A DNA stretch of 64,000 bases from Bacillota bacterium (GCA_023415205.1 JAEZLR010000033.1:41440-105439), one strand, 5' to 3'. Positions 23,647 to 32,683 are shown, counted from the first letter of the stretch. A program made the numbers and translations. The notes: generated by a model not told the origin, from the sequence alone.

Positions 23647-24426
23647 ATGAAGCGCTTCATAGACATCCAACAATTAAGCAAGGCCTTTGAAGGGCCGGAA
23701 ACTGGAGACAGAAAAGCCTCAAGCCTAGAGGTTCTCTCGGGGGTCACCCTTTCAGTGGAGCAAAACCAATTTGTCTCCCTGGTGGGGCCCAGCGGCTGTG
23801 GCAAGAGTACCTTGCTCAAGCTCATTGCCGGTCTTGACAAAGCTTTTGAGGGAGAGCTGAGACTGGAGGGTCGGGATCCCAGAAATGCGCGTATTCCTGT
23901 CTGCTACATGCTTCAGAAGGATTGTCTGATGCCTTGGCGTACCATGCTCTCCAATATTCTGCTCCCCCTGGAGATTCAAAAAGGTGATCTGTTCAAAGCG
24001 AAAAAGGATATCCAGCCCCTTCTTGAGGAATTTGGTCTCTCTGGCTTTGAAGATTACAGGCCTCATCAGCTTTCGGGTGGGATGCGGCAAAGAGCCGCCC
24101 TTTTGCGAACCTACCTGATGGAGGGAAATATCATGCTCTTGGATGAGCCCTTCGGTGCCTTGGATGAAATTACGAGAATACAGATGCAGGACTGGCTCCT
24201 GGCCGTTTGGCAGAAGCACAGGAAAACGGTACTGTTCGTCACCCATCATGTAGAGGAGGCCATCTATCTGTCCGATCGTGTCGCGGTTATGAGCAACAGA
24301 CCCGGAACCCTGTTGGGAGAGGTCAACATTGGCTTCGAACGCCCAAGAAAGCGTGAAATGCTTTTGAGCCTCGAATTCCTTGAGTATAAAAGACGAATCC
24401 TTGAACTCCTAGGTTCAAATGCTTAA
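23647..24426 (+). CDS. thiZ: ABC transporter ATP-binding protein of the thiamine precursor importer
   Basis: 259 residues: Walker A GPSGCGKST (about 55-63), Q-loop MLQKDCLMPWR, signature LSGGMRQRAAL, Walker B IMLLDEPFGALDE and switch His in VTHHVEEA. It is of the SsuB/TauB type that pairs with ThiX-like permeases. GAAAGGGGG precedes ATG 23647. Third gene of the riboswitch-controlled operon; no thiamine biosynthesis gene follows, so the operon appears dedicated to uptake. Confidence 0.92.
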   Translation: MKRFIDIQQLSKAFEGPETGDRKASSLEVLSGVTLSVEQNQFVSLVGPSGCGKSTLLKLIAGLDKAFEGELRLEGRDPRNARIPVCYMLQKDCLMPWRTMLSNILLPLEIQKGDLFKAKKDIQPLLEEFGLSGFEDYRPHQLSGGMRQRAALLRTYLMEGNIMLLDEPFGALDEITRIQMQDWLLAVWQKHRKTVLFVTHHVEEAIYLSDRVAVMSNRPGTLLGEVNIGFERPRKREMLLSLEFLEYKRRILELLGSNA

Positions 24427-24445
24427 TTGAGAAGCCTTAGTATTT

Positions 24446-24478
24446 CCCGCAAAAGCCCCGAGGGTTTTATGGTTTTTA
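24446..24478 (+). terminator. Terminator after thiZ
   Basis: CCGCAAAAGCCC pairs imperfectly with GGGTTTTATGG, followed by TTTTTA. It resembles the cleaner terminator at 27520 in sequence. Confidence 0.55.
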
Positions 24479-24558
24479 TCTTGAATACATCAATCTATTT
24501 CTCACCAGCTCAGATTTTTGGCACAAGGAAATAGTCATTTAAAAGACGTATTAGGGCA

Positions 24559-24581
24559 AGCCGTGGCGTAGAGCCACGGCT
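24559..24581 (+). terminator. Hairpin upstream of the first kinase promoter
   Basis: A 9-bp stem AGCCGTGGC/GCCACGGCT (24559-24567 with 24573-24581) with a weak T tail. The same stem core recurs at 28419-28446 before the second kinase promoter, suggesting the hairpin belongs to a duplicated block. Confidence 0.55.
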
Positions 24582-24596
24582 GCAATTTTGCAAGCA

Positions 24597-24642
24597 TTCC
24601 TATAAAATATGGGAACAAATATGGATAGTTTTGGTCTAAAAT
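24597..24642 (+). promoter_or_regulatory. Kinase-cluster promoter, copy 1 (palindromic box plus -10)
   Basis: TTCCTATAAAATATGGGAA (24597-24615), an imperfect palindrome, precedes TAAAAT at 24637-24642, with no TTGACA-like -35. The same box and spacing recur at 28459 and 32684, each before a kinase gene; this suggests a shared activator or alternative sigma factor. Confidence 0.7.
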
Positions 24643-24705
24643 AAATAAGATGGAAGATACCTGAGTTGTGAAGTTAATAAGCCACTTCACTAGGAGGAGT
24701 GAAAT

Positions 24706-26649
24706 ATGAGCCATCCCATAGACATTGATCGTCTTTGCCTGGGCTGCATGTCCAAATTGGAGAGCAAAAAGCCAATCTGCCCTGTCTGCGGCTTTTCAGA
24801 AAGCAGCTATACTCCCTCGCCCCATCAGCTTCCCCCCAATACCATATTAAACGGAAAGTATTTGATAGGCCGCGTTCTGGGAGAAGGCGGCTTTGGTATC
24901 ACCTACCTGGGATGGGACCTTAACCTGGACATGAAGGTAGCTGTCAAGGAGTATTATCCTGTGGGATTTGTGACACGTGAAAGCTCTAGTGCCCTGTCAG
25001 TCGCATCCTTTACAGGAGACAAGCGGGAGGCCTTTCAGATAGGGTTGGAAAAGTTCATAGATGAGGCCAAAAGCCTGGCTAAGTTCTATAGCCTTCCGGG
25101 TATAGTCTCTGTCAAGGACTTCTTTAAAGAAAACGCCACCGCCTATATTGTGATGGAATATGTTGAGGGAATAACCCTCAAGGAATACCTTAAAACCCAT
25201 GGGAGAAGAGTTCCTGTGTCCCAGGCACTGGAGCTAATTAAGCCCCTTATCAGGTCTTTGGATCAGATGCATGGGGTGGGGATCATCCACCGGGATATCA
25301 GCCCCGATAATATAATGATTACCCAAGAGGGGGATATCAAGCTTCTGGATTTCGGGGCTGCTAGGGATATCTCAATTGATGGAGCCAAGAGCCTTTCAGT
25401 GTTGCTTAAGCCAGGCTATGCCCCCGAGGAGCAATACCGTACACGAGGGCAACAGGGGCCTTGGACTGATGTTTATGCTCTGAGCGCTACCCTTTATATG
25501 GCAATTACAGGTGAAACACCGCCGGAATCTATGGAGAGAATGCGCAGGGATACTCTGGTTCCACCTTCAAGGATGGGCATAACAATAACCGTGACCCAAG
25601 AGACTGCTCTTTTGAAGGGGCTTGCAGTTTTCCAGGAAAACCGATACCAGGACATGGTCTCTTTTTATAGAGCCATTATGTCCGCTTCTGAGAAAGAGGA
25701 CGGCCCAAGAACGCTTCCTCTTTGCGGAATAACAGGAGCTACCAACACGGAGTATATCGCTGGTAAAGCCGCCTATGAGACCCAATTACCATCCCGTGAT
25801 AAAAAAAACGCTAAGCTTTTTCTGACCGTTATGACTGCGATCATTGTCCTATCATTATCGGTGTGGGGTGCCATCAAAATGTCAAGTAGGGATTCACTGG
25901 CCCCAGAAGATAATGGTTATGAAACATCAACATCTCCCTCCCCTAATGGTGAACCCCCGGAGTCTTTAGCAGAGCAGGGTTCAGAGGCCAATGAACCAAC
26001 CGGGGATTCTGCAGATTTCCCCAAAACCCAAGATTCCATACCTGATGTAAACAATCAACCTGAGAATACTCAGCTAGCCGATGGGCAAGTTTCCTCTTCA
26101 CCGGTTTCAGAAGATACTTCTACACCGATATCTACACCTGCTCCTACTCCGGAACCTACACCTGAACCCACTCCAACGCCAACTCCCAAGCCTACACCTG
26201 CTAAGGAGGAAAAAAGCTATTCAGGATATGCTGAGTTTGAAATAAGTGGAAAGAAGTATACCTTTTATTCTGAAAGGCCACTAAGGTTTGATTCAATTGA
26301 ATGGAACACGTATTTTTACCCAAAAGGCTCTGGCTATGACGGCGAATACTTTGGTATTTCCTTACCTAAATACATATCGGCAGGCGACACTTTTACCAGG
26401 CACAGCATTGATTTCGCTCCACTTCTTACCTATGAGAATGCAGCGGGAGATCTTTATCTATTTCCCTATAATTCGGGTGAATTTTCTACTTTTGAGTTGT
26501 ATTCCAGTTCTTGCTCGGTCATAATTGAAGAGTGGGGGGGCTCAGGAGGAACATGCAGCGGTACTTTTCAAGGAGAGTTAAAGCTAACCAACGGTGATGT
26601 CATTCTTTTTAGTAATGGCAAATTCAGTGTTGATATCGAAGATGATTAG
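24706..26649 (+). CDS. Ser/Thr protein kinase A: zinc ribbon, kinase, TM helix, exported beta domain
   Basis: 647 residues. Cys11/14 and Cys25/28 form a zinc ribbon (LCLGCM ... CPVCGF). The Hanks kinase spans about 50-330: glycine loop GEGGFG (59-64), Lys81, Glu120, catalytic HRD (195-197), Asn202, DFG (215-217) and GYAPEEQY. The catalytic-loop Lys is replaced by Ser199 (HRDISPDN). After one transmembrane helix (about 369-391) comes a Pro/Thr/Ser-rich linker with PTPEPTPEP, then a domain of about 140 residues (504-647) that I do not recognise, rich in Tyr, Gly and Phe, presumed outside. This topology suggests a receptor kinase. It starts 64 bases after the shared promoter; the Fpg-like gene follows 30 bases later. 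Targets unknown. Confidence 0.9.
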   Translation: MSHPIDIDRLCLGCMSKLESKKPICPVCGFSESSYTPSPHQLPPNTILNGKYLIGRVLGEGGFGITYLGWDLNLDMKVAVKEYYPVGFVTRESSSALSVASFTGDKREAFQIGLEKFIDEAKSLAKFYSLPGIVSVKDFFKENATAYIVMEYVEGITLKEYLKTHGRRVPVSQALELIKPLIRSLDQMHGVGIIHRDISPDNIMITQEGDIKLLDFGAARDISIDGAKSLSVLLKPGYAPEEQYRTRGQQGPWTDVYALSATLYMAITGETPPESMERMRRDTLVPPSRMGITITVTQETALLKGLAVFQENRYQDMVSFYRAIMSASEKEDGPRTLPLCGITGATNTEYIAGKAAYETQLPSRDKKNAKLFLTVMTAIIVLSLSVWGAIKMSSRDSLAPEDNGYETSTSPSPNGEPPESLAEQGSEANEPTGDSADFPKTQDSIPDVNNQPENTQLADGQVSSSPVSEDTSTPISTPAPTPEPTPEPTPTPTPKPTPAKEEKSYSGYAEFEISGKKYTFYSERPLRFDSIEWNTYFYPKGSGYDGEYFGISLPKYISAGDTFTRHSIDFAPLLTYENAAGDLYLFPYNSGEFSTFELYSSSCSVIIEEWGGSGGTCSGTFQGELKLTNGDVILFSNGKFSVDIEDD

Positions 26650-26679
26650 ATTGTTCTAGGGATGAACGGAGGAAGGAAA

Positions 26680-27510
26680 ATGATTGAATTACCAGAGGCT
26701 GCCGTCATTTCACGGCAAATCAATGAATCCCTGGCCGGGAAAAAGGTGATGAATGTCATCGCTGCTCAGAGTCCCCATAAATTTGCCTGGTTTCATGGAG
26801 ATCCTCAGGGATACCACAGCTTGTTTTCAGGCAAGGTGGTTGAGGGTGCTAGAGGGCATGGGGGGATGATTGAGATACAGATTGAAGATGCCGTCCTGCT
26901 TTTTGGTGATGGGGTCAGCTTGAGGTATCATGAGCCAAGTGATAAGCGGCCTCAAAAACATCAGCTTTTGCTGGAGTTCGAGGATTTTTCAACCTTAAGT
27001 GCATCAGTACAGATGTACGGTGGTCTGTGGGGCTTCAAGGAGGGAACCTTTGACAACAAGTACTACCAGATGGCGAAAGAAAAGCCTTCACCCTTATCGG
27101 TTTCGTTTGATCGGGCCTACTTTGAATCAATTCTCGCCGCTCCCGGAGCAGAAAACCTCGGCGCCAAAGCTCTCCTGGCAACCGAGCAACGTATTCCTGG
27201 TCTGGGCAATGGTGTGCTTCAGGATATTCTCTATATCAGCGGAATCCACCCTAAGAAAAAGCTTAAGGCCATGATCGATACAGAAAAGGAAAAGCTATTT
27301 GAGTCGGTCAAGTCCACCTTGTCAGCCATGACCTTTAAGGGGGGCAGAGATACCGAGAAAGATCTTTACGGATGCTCAGGCGGATACACCACCTTCCTTT
27401 CAAAGAATACAGCGGGAAAAGCCTGCCCGGAATGTAACGAAATTATCAGAAAGGAAGCCTATATGGGCGGGAGTATTTATTACTGTCCGGGCTGCCAGAA
27501 GCTTGATTAA
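26680..27510 (+). CDS. Fpg/Nei-family DNA glycosylase-like protein lacking the Pro nucleophile
   Basis: 276 residues with the Fpg/Nei layout: N-terminal beta-sandwich (MIELPEAAVISRQI), helix-two-turn-helix (about 150-215, with EQRIPGLGNGVLQDILYISGIHPKKK), and a C-terminal zinc finger CPEC ... CPGC. Active family enzymes use Pro immediately after Met as nucleophile (MPELPE); here that residue is Ile. The zinc-finger loop Arg that usually precedes the last CPxC is also not evident (YMGGSIYYCPGCQ). It may be a diverged, inactive or differently acting homologue, probably the 'endonuclease VIII-like' group seen in Clostridia. ATG 26680 follows GGAGGAAGG. It sits between two kinase genes, cotranscribed with kinase A. 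Confidence 0.85.
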   Translation: MIELPEAAVISRQINESLAGKKVMNVIAAQSPHKFAWFHGDPQGYHSLFSGKVVEGARGHGGMIEIQIEDAVLLFGDGVSLRYHEPSDKRPQKHQLLLEFEDFSTLSASVQMYGGLWGFKEGTFDNKYYQMAKEKPSPLSVSFDRAYFESILAAPGAENLGAKALLATEQRIPGLGNGVLQDILYISGIHPKKKLKAMIDTEKEKLFESVKSTLSAMTFKGGRDTEKDLYGCSGGYTTFLSKNTAGKACPECNEIIRKEAYMGGSIYYCPGCQKLD

Positions 27511-27519
27511 TTATTATTC

Positions 27520-27548
27520 CCGCAAAACCCGGTGGTTTTGCGGTTTTT
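27520..27548 (+). terminator. Terminator after the Fpg-like gene
   Basis: A perfect 10-bp stem CCGCAAAACC/GGTTTTGCGG (27520-27529 with 27534-27543), a CGGT loop and five T residues. Confidence 0.9.
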
Positions 27549-27668
27549 GATTAGTATGAACTCCTCAAAACAATGGGGGATAAAGGGGCGTTTGTTTACA
27601 TTGGTTTAATAAAAATGGCGTATAGTATATAATAGAATCAAACCATAATATGAAATTGAGGTGAATCA

Positions 27669-28391
27669 ATGAATTACAATCAGAACGGAAGTTATACCCC
27701 CAGAACCTTTGAGGAGGAGTATACCACAGTCAAGGGTATGAACTCCTTTATTGCCAAGGTTTTTGGTTGGATGTTTGTGGGTCTTCTTTTGACGGCTGGT
27801 GTGGCCTTTTATGTGGCCAGTAATATCAACCTGGTCTATACTATTGTAACCAATAGCTTTTTGTTCATAGGCCTGATGGTGGGTGAGCTCATACTCGTTT
27901 CAGTTTTATCCGCTCGGATCACTCGGTTGAAAACGGCAACAGCCATGGGGTTGTTCTTCTTTTACGCCGCGCTTAACGGGGTGACTTTATCAGTCATCTT
28001 CCTGGCTTATACCGGTGAGTCACTTGCAAGCGCCTTTGGCATTACGGCCATTACCTTTGGCGTGATGTGTGTCTATGGCTATGTGACAAAGGCCGACCTT
28101 ACCCGTTTTTCCAGTATTCTTTTTATGGGCCTTATCGGGGTCTTGGTGCTTTCCCTTATCAACATGTTCTTAAAGAGCAGCTCAATGGGATGGATCATCA
28201 GTATTGTAAGCCTCTTTGTGTTTCTTGGTCTGACAGCCTACGATATGCAAAAGCTGAAGGGATATTATTTCGGTACCGAGGGAAATACCGGCCTTCGCAA
28301 TAATCTGGGTATTTTGGGCGCACTAAGCCTTTATCTGGATTTTATCAATCTCTTCCTCACCCTACTGAGATTGTTTGGCAGAAGAAAATAG
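27669..28391 (+). CDS. Bax inhibitor-1/YccA family membrane protein
   Basis: 240 residues with seven hydrophobic helices and family motifs: MNSFIAKVFGWMFVGLLLTAGVAFYVA at the N-terminus, GITAITFGVMCVYGYVTKADLT in the middle and GLTAYDMQKLKGYY near the end. The conserved Asp in TAYDMQ and the Asp in LYLDFINLFLTLLRLFG are the residues implicated in pH-gated calcium leak in the bacterial homologue BsYetJ. Physiological role here unknown. It has its own upstream AT-rich promoter region and a terminator downstream, so it is probably a separate unit inside the kinase cluster. Confidence 0.92.
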   Translation: MNYNQNGSYTPRTFEEEYTTVKGMNSFIAKVFGWMFVGLLLTAGVAFYVASNINLVYTIVTNSFLFIGLMVGELILVSVLSARITRLKTATAMGLFFFYAALNGVTLSVIFLAYTGESLASAFGITAITFGVMCVYGYVTKADLTRFSSILFMGLIGVLVLSLINMFLKSSSMGWIISIVSLFVFLGLTAYDMQKLKGYYFGTEGNTGLRNNLGILGALSLYLDFINLFLTLLRLFGRRK

Positions 28392-28418
28392 TGATACATT
28401 AGAACAAAGCAGAAACAC

Positions 28419-28451
28419 AGAGCCGTGGTAACAAAGCCACGGCTCTTTTTT
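28419..28451 (+). terminator. Terminator after the BI-1 gene
   Basis: A perfect 10-bp stem AGAGCCGTGG/CCACGGCTCT (28419-28428 with 28437-28446) followed by six T residues. Confidence 0.9.
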
Positions 28452-28458
28452 GCCTTCG

Positions 28459-28504
28459 TTCCTATAAAATATGGGAACAAATTTGGATAGTTCTGGTTTA
28501 CAAT
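28459..28504 (+). promoter_or_regulatory. Kinase-cluster promoter, copy 2
   Basis: The 19-base box at 28459-28477 is identical to the copy at 24597, and TACAAT (28499-28504) lies at the same distance. It precedes kinase B. Confidence 0.7.
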
Positions 28505-28608
28505 ATAGAAAGTAGAGACATCCTAGGGTTATACTGCCAGAGAGACAGCACGGCGCGGTACCCTTAAGTGTTAAAAAACATGAGTTTCTTTAAGAGGAGG
28601 AATGTATT

Positions 28609-31257
28609 GTGAACCAGCCCATAGACGTAGGTCATCTCTGTTTGGGGTGCATGTCCAAATTAGAGAGTAAAAAGCTTTTCTGTCCTTTCTGTGGTTTTTC
28701 AGAAAGCAGCTATACTCCCTCGCCCCATCAGCTTCCCCTCAATACCATATTGAATGGGAAATACCTGGTAGGCCGTGTCCTGGGAGAAGGCGGCTTTGGT
28801 ATCACCTATCTTGGTTGGGATCTCAACCTGGATATGAAGGTGGCGATCAAGGAGTACTATCCTTCGGGATATGTGACGCGTGAAAGCTTCAGCACCCTGT
28901 CGGTCACGTTCTTTACCGGAGACAAGCGGGAGGCCTTCCAGGCGGGGCTGGATAAGTTCGTGGGTGAGGCCAAGAGTCTGGCAAAGTTCTATAGCCTTCC
29001 GGGCATCGTCTCGGTCAAGGACTTCTTTAGAGAGAATGCCACCGCCTATATTGTGATGGAATATATTGAGGGAACAACTCTCAAGGAGTACCTTGGAACC
29101 CGTGGAGGGAAAATCCCCGTGTCCCAGGCCCTGGAGCTTATGAAGCCCCTCATCAGATCCCTGGATCAGATGCATGGAGTGGGAATCATCCACCGGGACA
29201 TCAGCCCCGATAATATTATGATTACCCATGAGGGGGATATCAAGCTTCTGGATTTCGGGGCTGCCAGGGATATCTCAATTGATGGAGCCAAGAGCCTTTC
29301 AGTGTTGCTCAAGCCCGGCTATGCCCCTGAGGAGCAATACAGGACCCGGGGAAGCCAAGGGCCATGGACCGACGTCTATGCCCTGTGCGCTACGCTATAT
29401 AAAACCATTACAGGGGAGACCCCCATTGAGTCCATGGAAAGATTACACCAGGATGACTTAAAGCCCCCGTCAACCCTTGGCGTTTCCATTGGAAAATCTG
29501 TGGAAGAAGCTTTACTCAAGGGCCTGTCCCTCTTTCAGCAGAATCGTTTTCAATCCATGAAGGAGCTTTATGACGCCCTTATTGATGAACGCCCCATGAG
29601 TCCCCAACCCCTAGCTCCGTCCCACTCTACCGGAGGGAGTTCAGCGATTTCTTCATCACCTGTGGTCCATGCTTCTTATACCGGGACAAAGGCTCATGAA
29701 GTACCGTCGAAAAAGAAAAAATGGATTCCCATTCTGGCAGTTATACTGCTTGTGGCATCTATTTACCCTCTCATCCTGCTTTTGGGCCCTTCAGAGGATG
29801 AGGAGGATGCCTATGATGATTCTCCCAGGACAACACAGGGAAAGGAGATCAAACCGTCCGCTACTCCAGGTAAGGAAGCTTCTCCTACCCCTACCCCAGA
29901 GGAAAGCCCCGTGGCCGCGGTCAACGGAAATCTCCCCGGTAATATTGTTAATTATGGTGGGGCGGCTTTTCAGGATGGCTGGATCTACTATAAAAACTAT
30001 GACGATGGCCTGCTCTATAAGGCGAGAACCGATGGAAGCGGCTATGAAAAGCTTTGCGATGATGATATCAGTTACATCAATGTTCTGGGGGATTGGATCT
30101 ATTATGTCAACGAGAGCACCACGGGTATTTATAAAATAAAAACTGATGGAACTGGTAGAACGGAACTTTCAAGTGATGAAGCCACCGATATGATTGTTTC
30201 AGGGGATTGGATTTATTATGTGAACCTTTCTGACGAGTTTTTCCTCTATAGAATGAGAACCGACGGTTCTGACAAAACTCAACTCAACCACGATTTTTCC
30301 AGTGATATCAATGTGGTGGGGGATACCATCTACTACTCGGACTACTCGGTGAACAATATCGTAAGAATCGATATCGATGGACGGAACAAAGTAATTCTTA
30401 ATGAGATAGACGCTTGCTTTACACTGGTGGTGAGCGGTAACTATATTTATTACAGAAATAATTCAGATGGTGGAAAGCTCTATAAAATTCAACTGGACGG
30501 AAATAGGCGAGCCTGTGTCAACCAGGATGATACCAGCAGCCTTAATGTGGTAGAGGGTTGGGTGTATTACAGGAATAATTCGGACGAAGGGTCGCTCTAT
30601 AAGATGCGGACCGATGGCACCGAGAGAACCAAGCTTAACAATGTAAGTACGAATTCTATTTGTGTTGTAGGCCCATGGATTTATTACTATAATCTCTCAG
30701 AAGAAACAGGTGGTATCTATAATCTGAGCACTGACAGTGCACCAGTAGCCGAGCCGGAAACTAGCCCTGAAAATCAGGGAACCCTTGATTCCTTACATAT
30801 AGAAGTTCTCAACTCCATCGCTCCCAGGTTGAACAGCGGGGATTTTATCACCATTGAGGCCGAAGAGTATGTCGAAACAGAAAACCAAGTCCATTTCATG
30901 GTCAACGAAATAAAAGAAATGGAAAACGAACCGGTTGACGGCCTTAAATTTGTTAGGGCGCGACTCCAGATTTCTAAATCCGAAGCCTTTGGAGGCATAC
31001 TGGGGGTTGCGGACTATAATTTCATTCTCTTATTTGATTCAATTGTCGATGAAGCGAACGTGTTTCCTCTGGCCTACTCCTGGGCAGACGGTGAAATTAA
31101 GGAATTCCCCGTGGTACTGGATAGCAGTGACCCCCTTGATTTTTACCTCTATTACATGGTTCCAATAGAGGCCACCGGTTATATGCTGGTTAACACCAAT
31201 TTCTTTGATGGTGAAGGAGTCGGTCCAGTCTATGTTTACAATAGCAACGAAGAATAG
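28609..31257 (+). CDS. Ser/Thr protein kinase B: zinc ribbon, kinase, TM helix, seven WIYY repeats
   Basis: 882 residues from GTG 28609 (GAGGAGG 8 bases upstream). The zinc ribbon and kinase half are nearly the same as kinase A (GEGGFG, HRDISPDN, LLDFGAARD, GYAPEEQY). A transmembrane helix lies at about 372-391. Residues about 444-710 hold seven repeats of about 43 residues built on [DG]WIYY-x(8)-LYK-x-x-TDG, like the DUF5050 family and probably a beta-propeller outside the membrane. A last domain (about 745-882, with LHIEVLNSIAPRLNSGDFITIEAEEY) looks DUF4352-like. The build suggests a receptor kinase sensing an envelope ligand; the ligand is unknown. Kinase C follows 24 bases after the stop. 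Confidence 0.9.
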   Translation: MNQPIDVGHLCLGCMSKLESKKLFCPFCGFSESSYTPSPHQLPLNTILNGKYLVGRVLGEGGFGITYLGWDLNLDMKVAIKEYYPSGYVTRESFSTLSVTFFTGDKREAFQAGLDKFVGEAKSLAKFYSLPGIVSVKDFFRENATAYIVMEYIEGTTLKEYLGTRGGKIPVSQALELMKPLIRSLDQMHGVGIIHRDISPDNIMITHEGDIKLLDFGAARDISIDGAKSLSVLLKPGYAPEEQYRTRGSQGPWTDVYALCATLYKTITGETPIESMERLHQDDLKPPSTLGVSIGKSVEEALLKGLSLFQQNRFQSMKELYDALIDERPMSPQPLAPSHSTGGSSAISSSPVVHASYTGTKAHEVPSKKKKWIPILAVILLVASIYPLILLLGPSEDEEDAYDDSPRTTQGKEIKPSATPGKEASPTPTPEESPVAAVNGNLPGNIVNYGGAAFQDGWIYYKNYDDGLLYKARTDGSGYEKLCDDDISYINVLGDWIYYVNESTTGIYKIKTDGTGRTELSSDEATDMIVSGDWIYYVNLSDEFFLYRMRTDGSDKTQLNHDFSSDINVVGDTIYYSDYSVNNIVRIDIDGRNKVILNEIDACFTLVVSGNYIYYRNNSDGGKLYKIQLDGNRRACVNQDDTSSLNVVEGWVYYRNNSDEGSLYKMRTDGTERTKLNNVSTNSICVVGPWIYYYNLSEETGGIYNLSTDSAPVAEPETSPENQGTLDSLHIEVLNSIAPRLNSGDFITIEAEEYVETENQVHFMVNEIKEMENEPVDGLKFVRARLQISKSEAFGGILGVADYNFILLFDSIVDEANVFPLAYSWADGEIKEFPVVLDSSDPLDFYLYYMVPIEATGYMLVNTNFFDGEGVGPVYVYNSNEE

Positions 31258-31281
31258 ACTGACGGAATAAGGGAGTATATC

Positions 31282-32673
31282 ATGAATCAATCTGTTGATG
31301 TCAATCATCTGTGCATGGGTTGTATGTCCCCGATAGAGCGAAAGGATGTACCCTGTACCTCTTGCGGGTGGATGGAAGGTCAGAATATTCAGCCCCTCCA
31401 TCCATTACCCCTTCAGACCATTCTTAATGGAAAATATCTGGTCGGGCGTGTTTTGGGGGAAGGTGGTTTTGGCATCACTTATCTAGGGTGGGATCTGAAT
31501 CTGGATATGAAAGTGGCGATCAAGGAGTATTATCCTTCCGGTTTTGTCACCCGGGAAAACCTTGTGACTGCGTCTGTCACGCCTTTTATAGGGGACCGTT
31601 ATGAAGCCTTTATATCAGGCCTGGATAAATTTGTGGGTGAAGCGAAAAGCCTAGCCAAGTTCTATAACCTCCCCGGAATTGTTTCTGTCAAGGATTTCTT
31701 TAAGGAAAATGGCACGGCCTATATTGTCATGGAATATATCGAAGGCGTTACACTCAAAAATTACCTCAAGGAGCAGGGAGGAAGGCTGTCATCCCAGCAT
31801 GTGGAGGAGCTTGCCAAGCCCCTTATTAGATCACTCTCAAGGATTCATGAGGCTGGGCTTATTCACCGGGATATCAGTCCTGATAATATTATGCTGACGA
31901 AAGAAGGGGATATCAAGCTCCTTGATTTCGGTGCGGCACGGAATATTTCCTCCGATGGAGCCAAAAGCTTGTCGGTACTCTTAAAGCCAGGTTATGCACC
32001 GGAAGAACAATACCGGACACGGGGCCGGCAGGGGCCCTGGACGGATGTTTATGCGCTATGTGCGACGCTCTATAAGATGATCACCGGTGAAACGCCTCCC
32101 GAGTCCATGGAGAGGATGCGGGAGGATCTCCTTGTTCCCCCTTCCAGAATGGGGGTTACCATTTCTACCGGATTTGAAGCCTGCCTATTGAAAGGTCTTG
32201 CTGTTTTTCAGGAAAACCGATATCAGAGTATGGGTGAGCTTTACGATGCCTTAATAAGAGAAGAATCAAAAACCCGACCCATTGAAAACACCGGGCTGGT
32301 TCAGCCAAACCCTTTGGGGGGGCAGAAGTACGACACGGCTCAAAAGATTTCTCCGGACTATGCCATGAGGCCTTTGCCGGAAGACCGGATCCCTCAGTCG
32401 GAGAAAAGGAGCGCTCCAAGCCCCTCGCCGGAGGGATCAAGGCCAGTATACGCAGGAAAGTATGCATCGGACTATGTCATGCGGCCTTTACCTGAAGATT
32501 CCCAGGCCACGCATGTAAAGAAGGCCGCTCCTATCCAGTACTTTGCCCCCAAGCAGGAAGAGCCGCAGAAGCCTAATCAGTTCGCCCATTATGTGTTGAA
32601 GCCGCTTGACGAGCCAGAAGCTGCCAGTATAAAAGAAAATAAAAAAAAGAAGGGATTTTTCGGCTCCCGGTAA
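31282..32673 (+). CDS. Ser/Thr protein kinase C: soluble, with triple MRPLPED-type repeats
   Basis: 463 residues. Zinc ribbon (LCMGCM ... CTSCGW) and kinase domain as in kinases A and B (HRDISPDNIML, GYAPEEQY). There is no transmembrane helix. The C-terminal 130 residues are Pro/Lys-rich and contain three spaced copies of a short motif: DYAMRPLPED (359), DYVMRPLPED (397) and HYVLKPLDEP (436), 38-39 residues apart. These look like linear docking or phospho-acceptor sites. The protein ends in a basic KKKKGFFGSR. GGGAG precedes ATG 31282; it is the second gene of the kinase B transcript. Confidence 0.9.
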   Translation: MNQSVDVNHLCMGCMSPIERKDVPCTSCGWMEGQNIQPLHPLPLQTILNGKYLVGRVLGEGGFGITYLGWDLNLDMKVAIKEYYPSGFVTRENLVTASVTPFIGDRYEAFISGLDKFVGEAKSLAKFYNLPGIVSVKDFFKENGTAYIVMEYIEGVTLKNYLKEQGGRLSSQHVEELAKPLIRSLSRIHEAGLIHRDISPDNIMLTKEGDIKLLDFGAARNISSDGAKSLSVLLKPGYAPEEQYRTRGRQGPWTDVYALCATLYKMITGETPPESMERMREDLLVPPSRMGVTISTGFEACLLKGLAVFQENRYQSMGELYDALIREESKTRPIENTGLVQPNPLGGQKYDTAQKISPDYAMRPLPEDRIPQSEKRSAPSPSPEGSRPVYAGKYASDYVMRPLPEDSQATHVKKAAPIQYFAPKQEEPQKPNQFAHYVLKPLDEPEAASIKENKKKKGFFGSR

Positions 32674-32683
32674 TATTGTCAAA

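Noticed and set aside
24612..24639. Classical ECF promoter GGAACA...GTCTAA
   Set aside because: The GTC part is not kept in the other two copies, whereas the TANAAT hexamer is; the fixed box plus -10 model fits better. An ECF role is not excluded.
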